Of a DNA stretch of 7,880 nt, positions 4,911 through 7,880 are shown one piece after another. The position numbers and the translations under genes are program-made. The stretch is taken from positions 3,692,398 through 3,700,277 of the forward strand of contig NC_017059.1 of NCBI RefSeq assembly GCF_000284415.1. Direction: 5' to 3'. The notes below the pieces were generated by a model. That model saw nothing but the letters and a program-made list of their open reading frames with translations, did not search any database and was not told the origin of the DNA. The stretch comes from Pararhodospirillum photometricum DSM 122. Lineage in GTDB: Bacteria; Pseudomonadota; Alphaproteobacteria; Rhodospirillales; Rhodospirillaceae. Each line of letters starts with the position of its first letter. The stretch's first letter is position 1.

Positions 4911-5983
4911 CCAGAACGTGGTCGCGTGTTGACTTGACGCGCCTTCCGCCTCCAGAAGTCATTGAGACGCTCGATTATGAGGGAATCTTAAGTAGCCTGA
5001 TCGCCGATTTTAAAGAGCGCTGGCCAGAGGCCGGCCTCCTCTTAGAGTCCGACCCGGCAGTAAAGCTGCTTGAGGTGGCGGCGTACCGCGAGTTAACACT
5101 TAGAGCAAGAGTCAATGATGCGGCTCGTGCGCTTCTCCTCGCCTTTGCGACAGGCGCCACCCTCGACCACCTTGCGGGCCTCGTCCCCATGAGCCGTCTC
5201 GCAGGCGAGGCGGACGCCTCTTTTCGCGACCGCGTGCAGCTCGCTCCAGAGGCGTTTTCGGTGGCCGGGCCGACTCTCGCTTACGTGTGGCACGCCAGAG
5301 CCGCGAGTCCTGACGTGAAGGACGTGACCGCCGTGTCGCCGGTCCCCGGGGAGGTGGTGGTGACAGTGCTCTCGCGCCACGGCGATGGGGGCCCGGCCGC
5401 GCTGGAGATCTTGGGAGAGGAGGAGGTAGTTTTGGCGCCCGCCGGCGCGGTTGACCCACCTACTGGTGCAACCGGGCTCAGGGTCCTGTACCAGGGTGCT
5501 GTCTGCGCCCGAAACGTTGATTACCTCTACGATGCCGCGTCTGGCATGGTCTCGCTTGTGGGCACTGGGAGTATCCCAACAGGGACGCGCGTAAAAATAG
5601 AGCACACTGCGCGGGGTGAGGTTGACCTCGTGCGGGGGCAGCTCTCAGCCCGTTTGGTCAGGCCACTGACCGACCGCGTCACCGTTCAGGCTGCAAACGT
5701 TCTCCACTATACCGTTTCAGTAGATCTCTGGCTCACCCCGGACGGCCCGGAAGGCGAGGTGGTCAGGCAAGCCGCAGTGGCGAGCGTAGCGTCCTATACT
5801 GCCGCCCGCCACCGCCTTGACGCAGACGTCACAGTTTCGGGGGTCACGGCTGCCGCACTCGTCGAAGGGGTATGGCGCGCAGAGGTGCGGATCAACAACG
5901 AAATGACAGACCTCGCCACGACATGGGCCCAGGCAGCGTGGTGTGACGAGGTCACCGTCACGGTGGCAGAGGTCTCGCGGTGA
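4907..5983 (+). CDS. J: Baseplate assembly protein (P2 gpJ family) with inserted beta domain
   Basis: The 358-residue protein matches P2 gpJ (302 residues), a baseplate wedge protein of the gp6-like class. The N-terminal LTRLPPPEVIETLDYEGILSS (10-30), LLESDPAVKLLEVAAYRELTLRARVNDAARALLLAFATGATLDHLA (45-90) and FRDRVQLAPEAFSVAGPTLAYVWHARAASPDVKDV (106-140) are strongly family-like. The conserved C-terminal RPLTDRVTVQAANV (252-265) follows. Between the VVTVLSRHGDGG strand (151-162) and that motif is an extra segment of about 75 residues (163-240) containing VLYQGAVCARNVDYLYDAASGMVSL (193-217), which looks like the beta domains of other phage structural proteins. That explains the size above P2. 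Start and stop both use 4-nt overlaps (W above, I below). Confidence 0.94.
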   Translation: MTRTWSRVDLTRLPPPEVIETLDYEGILSSLIADFKERWPEAGLLLESDPAVKLLEVAAYRELTLRARVNDAARALLLAFATGATLDHLAGLVPMSRLAGEADASFRDRVQLAPEAFSVAGPTLAYVWHARAASPDVKDVTAVSPVPGEVVVTVLSRHGDGGPAALEILGEEEVVLAPAGAVDPPTGATGLRVLYQGAVCARNVDYLYDAASGMVSLVGTGSIPTGTRVKIEHTARGEVDLVRGQLSARLVRPLTDRVTVQAANVLHYTVSVDLWLTPDGPEGEVVRQAAVASVASYTAARHRLDADVTVSGVTAAALVEGVWRAEVRINNEMTDLATTWAQAAWCDEVTVTVAEVSR

Positions 5984-6612
5984 CCTCGCTGCTGCCCCCA
6001 GCGTCGTCGCCTCTCGAACGAGCCTTGGAGGCTGCTGTCGCCGCGCGCTTTGACGAGCTCCCCACACCGATAGGGACAGTTTGGGACGTAGAGATGTGCC
6101 TAGAGGCCCTGTTGCCGTACCTCGCCTGGGCGCTCTCCGTTGATGACTGGTCAGAGGACTGGCCCGGACGTCAAAAACGGTCGGTCATCGCCGCGGCAAT
6201 AGCCGTGCACCGCAGCAAAGGCACGGTGGGGGCCGTGCACAAGGCGTTAGCGGCCCTTGAGCTTGATCTCATCCGGATTATTGAGTGGTGGGAAACAGAA
6301 GGAAGTGGAGAACCATATACTTTTAACGTTGAGGTTGCCACCACATCACGCGGGGTCTCCCCCAAAGAGTGGGAAAATATACGTAGAGCTATTGATCGAG
6401 CAAAAAACCTCAGGAGCCATCTAGGATCTTTAAAAGTATACCTACAGGCCAGCGGGAAATCTCCAATAGTTGCGTTTGCGCCAACAGTTGGTGAATACAT
6501 CTCAGTGTATCCGTGGGAATCAAAAGATATCGTCCAAAAATTTTCAGATCCATACGTAGCTCTCGGAACGCATACCTGGAGCATCATGACAGTGGGACCC
6601 TTTAATGTCTGA
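5980..6612 (+). CDS. I: Tail/baseplate protein (P2 gpI family) with mosaic composition
   Basis: The 210-residue protein matches P2 gpI (176 residues), which joins the baseplate wedge to the tail fibre. The family N-terminus is clear: LLPPASSPLERALEAAV (4-20), LPTPIGTVWDVEMCLEALLPYLAWALSVDDWSEDWP (27-62), RQKRSVIAAAIAVHRSKGTVGAVHKALAAL (64-93), IIEWWE (100-105). It starts with GTG, overlapping the J stop as GTGA. The N-terminal half is about 62% GC by hand count, but from about residue 104 (6290) the sequence drops to about 46% GC with AT-rich codons, and the C-terminal part is longer than in P2. The C-terminus overlaps the H start by 8 nt. Confidence 0.92.
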   Translation: MTSLLPPASSPLERALEAAVAARFDELPTPIGTVWDVEMCLEALLPYLAWALSVDDWSEDWPGRQKRSVIAAAIAVHRSKGTVGAVHKALAALELDLIRIIEWWETEGSGEPYTFNVEVATTSRGVSPKEWENIRRAIDRAKNLRSHLGSLKVYLQASGKSPIVAFAPTVGEYISVYPWESKDIVQKFSDPYVALGTHTWSIMTVGPFNV

Positions 6613-7880
6613 TTATTACTGTATTGTAACAGATCGCGGCGCAGGTTTGCTGGCCCAGTCCCATGCACTGCAGTCCCCTGTCGTGTTGACGCACGTCGCT
6701 GTCGGCGATGGAGGGGGCGTCGCTTACAACCCCACGGGTGGGCAGAGCTCACTGCGTCGAGAGGTTTACAGAGCCCCCGTTAATACGCTGACAACTCACC
6801 CTCAAAACCCCAACTGGCTGATTATTGAGGCGGTGCTACCGAGTACCGTTGGGGGGTGGACGATCCGTGAGGCGGGCGTCTTCGACCAGGCCGGGCAACT
6901 GATCGCTATCGCCAAAATGCCCGAAAGTTACAAAGCAAAGCTCGAAGATGGGGTGGGGCACGATTTATATTTGCGTCTCATTTTACAGTACACTAATGCT
7001 TCAAATGTAAATATCGCGATAGATCCGTCTGTTGTGCTAGCAACGCGTTTGTACGTTGACACATCTATTGATGGGCACGTAAAAGACACCAGCCATAGGC
7101 ATCCAGACGCAACAAGTGAAGCTCGTGGATTTGTAATTTTAGCTGACCACGATGATGTCGCAGTAAATAATAAAACAAAAGCTGTTACCCCAAATTTACT
7201 TAATTCATACGCTTCCCTGAACGGAGCATCATTTTCTGGTGATGTGTTAGTTGGACAAAATACAATATCTGCGACAACTCATAGCATTGAGCTTGGAGCA
7301 TTAAGAACGGCGGAAGGTGTAAGTTACGTCGATTTCCACGGATCGCCAGGAGTTGACTACGACGCGCGTCTAATCAGGGGCGCTGGCGTCAACGGTGATC
7401 TTGTTCTCCTTCAAAGAGGAGCCGGCGTCACTGATATAACTGGAGGTTCTGATTTCAGGCGGAATGGATTCACCATTTGGCACGACGGGAACGTTGGCGC
7501 GGCCACAGAACCAAAAGCCGGCATCATCAAGCTCGCTTCACAGGCTGACGTTTCCGGTGGCGTTGACGATTCGAAAGCTGTCACGCCATTAAAACTAAAA
7601 CAAAGGCTGTCATCGTACGTAATGCCTGCGGATCTCTCTGGGTACGCTGCGCTAACAGGTGCAATGTTTTCTGGAAATGTGTCTATCGGATCCACGTTAA
7701 TATATGCAACGGGTCACGGTATTGAGATTGGGTCATTAAGAGCATCAGACGGTGTTTGCTATCTTGATTTGCACTCTACTCCAGGGACTGACTATGATGT
7801 GCGCGTCATCAGAGGGGCAGGAGTCAACGGCGACCTGACACTGATACAGTCTGGAACTGGCGCCATAGAAATAAACGGGG
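6605..7880 (+). CDS. H: Tail fibre protein (P2 gpH-like), 5' part only
   Basis: The reading frame is open from ATG 6605 to the window edge, 425 codons, with no stop. GGGA (6594-6597) is 7 nt upstream. Residues 1-150 resemble the DUF3751 tail-fibre N-terminal domain that attaches to the baseplate: MSDYYCIVTDRGAGLLAQ, THVAVGDGGG (29-38), RREVYRAPVN (51-60), GGWTIREAGVFDQAGQLIAIAKMPESYKAKLEDG (83-116), DLYLRLILQY. After that comes the fibre repeat style HRHPDATSEARGFVILADHDDVAV with KAVTPNLLNS (164-201) and, later, a second copy, AGIIKLASQADVSGG with DDSKAVTPLKLKQRL. A duplicated module of about 80 residues follows each. The N-terminal domain is about 62% GC, the shaft about 42% GC. The 3' end, with the host-binding tip, lies outside the window. 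Confidence 0.88.
   Translation, partial: MSDYYCIVTDRGAGLLAQSHALQSPVVLTHVAVGDGGGVAYNPTGGQSSLRREVYRAPVNTLTTHPQNPNWLIIEAVLPSTVGGWTIREAGVFDQAGQLIAIAKMPESYKAKLEDGVGHDLYLRLILQYTNASNVNIAIDPSVVLATRLYVDTSIDGHVKDTSHRHPDATSEARGFVILADHDDVAVNNKTKAVTPNLLNSYASLNGASFSGDVLVGQNTISATTHSIELGALRTAEGVSYVDFHGSPGVDYDARLIRGAGVNGDLVLLQRGAGVTDITGGSDFRRNGFTIWHDGNVGAATEPKAGIIKLASQADVSGGVDDSKAVTPLKLKQRLSSYVMPADLSGYAALTGAMFSGNVSIGSTLIYATGHGIEIGSLRASDGVCYLDLHSTPGTDYDVRVIRGAGVNGDLTLIQSGTGAIEING
7208..7447 (+). repeat. Tail-fibre module, copy 1
   Basis: This region encodes residues 202-281, beginning YASLNGASFSGDVLVG and containing IELGALRTAEGVSYVDFHG, VDYDARLIRGAGVNGDL. It is the first copy of a duplicated module; the second begins exactly 435 nt downstream in the same frame without indels between aligned motifs. 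It lies between two KAVTP-containing fibre linkers. Confidence 0.75.
7643..7880 (+). repeat. Tail-fibre module, copy 2 (cut by window edge)
   Basis: This region encodes residues 347-425, beginning YAALTGAMFSGNVSIG and containing IEIGSLRASDGVCYLDLHS and TDYDVRVIRGAGVNGDL. The aligned motifs GAGVNGDL occur 435 nt after copy 1. Similar at the protein level but diverged at the DNA level, so it is an older duplication or a selected repeat, not a recent copy. More copies may follow outside the window. Confidence 0.75.

Noticed and set aside
7411..7695. Minus-strand frame of 94 codons in the fibre region
   Set aside because: Antisense to the continuous fibre frame; no recognisable domain or ribosome site.
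6605..7880. Diversity-generating retroelement target or invertible fibre segment
   Set aside because: No reverse transcriptase, template repeat, invertase gene or crossover-site inverted repeats are visible in the window.

Overview
The window is a continuous stretch of the late (morphogenesis) region of a P2-like contractile-tailed prophage or phage. All supported genes lie on the plus strand and are packed end to end, many with 4-nt ATGA or GTGA stop/start overlaps. Most of the sequence is GC-rich (about 62% by hand count in sampled stretches). The P2-type backbone combined with a GH108 (DUF847) muramidase and a 3TM-type holin, a pairing common in Alphaproteobacteria, suggests an alphaproteobacterial host, perhaps Rhodospirillales-like. 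The host assignment is inference. No integrase, repressor, tRNA, CRISPR array or insertion sequence is visible.

Layout. Positions 12-1235 hold the end of the head module: terminase small subunit M, then a 108-nt gap with a striking inverted repeat, then head-completion gene L. Tail protein X follows at 1235-1441. Positions 1445-2872 are a lysis cassette in the place where P2 has Y-K-lysABC: a small single-TM protein, a GH108 muramidase with an EF-hand-like loop, and a 3TM holin. Tail-completion genes R and S occupy 2873-3750. A 56-nt gap corresponds to the P2 boundary between the two late operons. The second operon runs V (spike), a PAAR tip protein that P2 lacks, W, J, I and a tail-fibre gene H that is cut by the window edge at 7880.

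How the genes work together: M (with the large subunit outside the window) packages DNA and L completes the head. X, R and S complete the tail. V, PAAR, W, J and I build the baseplate and its puncturing device, and H binds the host surface. The lysis genes release virions.

The unusual parts are: the M/L inverted repeat with two competing folds; a calcium-loop-like insertion in the endolysin; an extra domain of about 75 residues in gpJ; a short gpV paired with a separate PAAR cap that has three repeats; and mosaic composition in which the gpI C-terminus and the fibre shaft drop to about 42-46% GC around a 62% GC fibre N-terminus, ending in a tandemly duplicated fibre module. I did not find a convincing wholly new system. 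The window is mainly a well-ordered P2-type morphogenesis cluster with local novelties.
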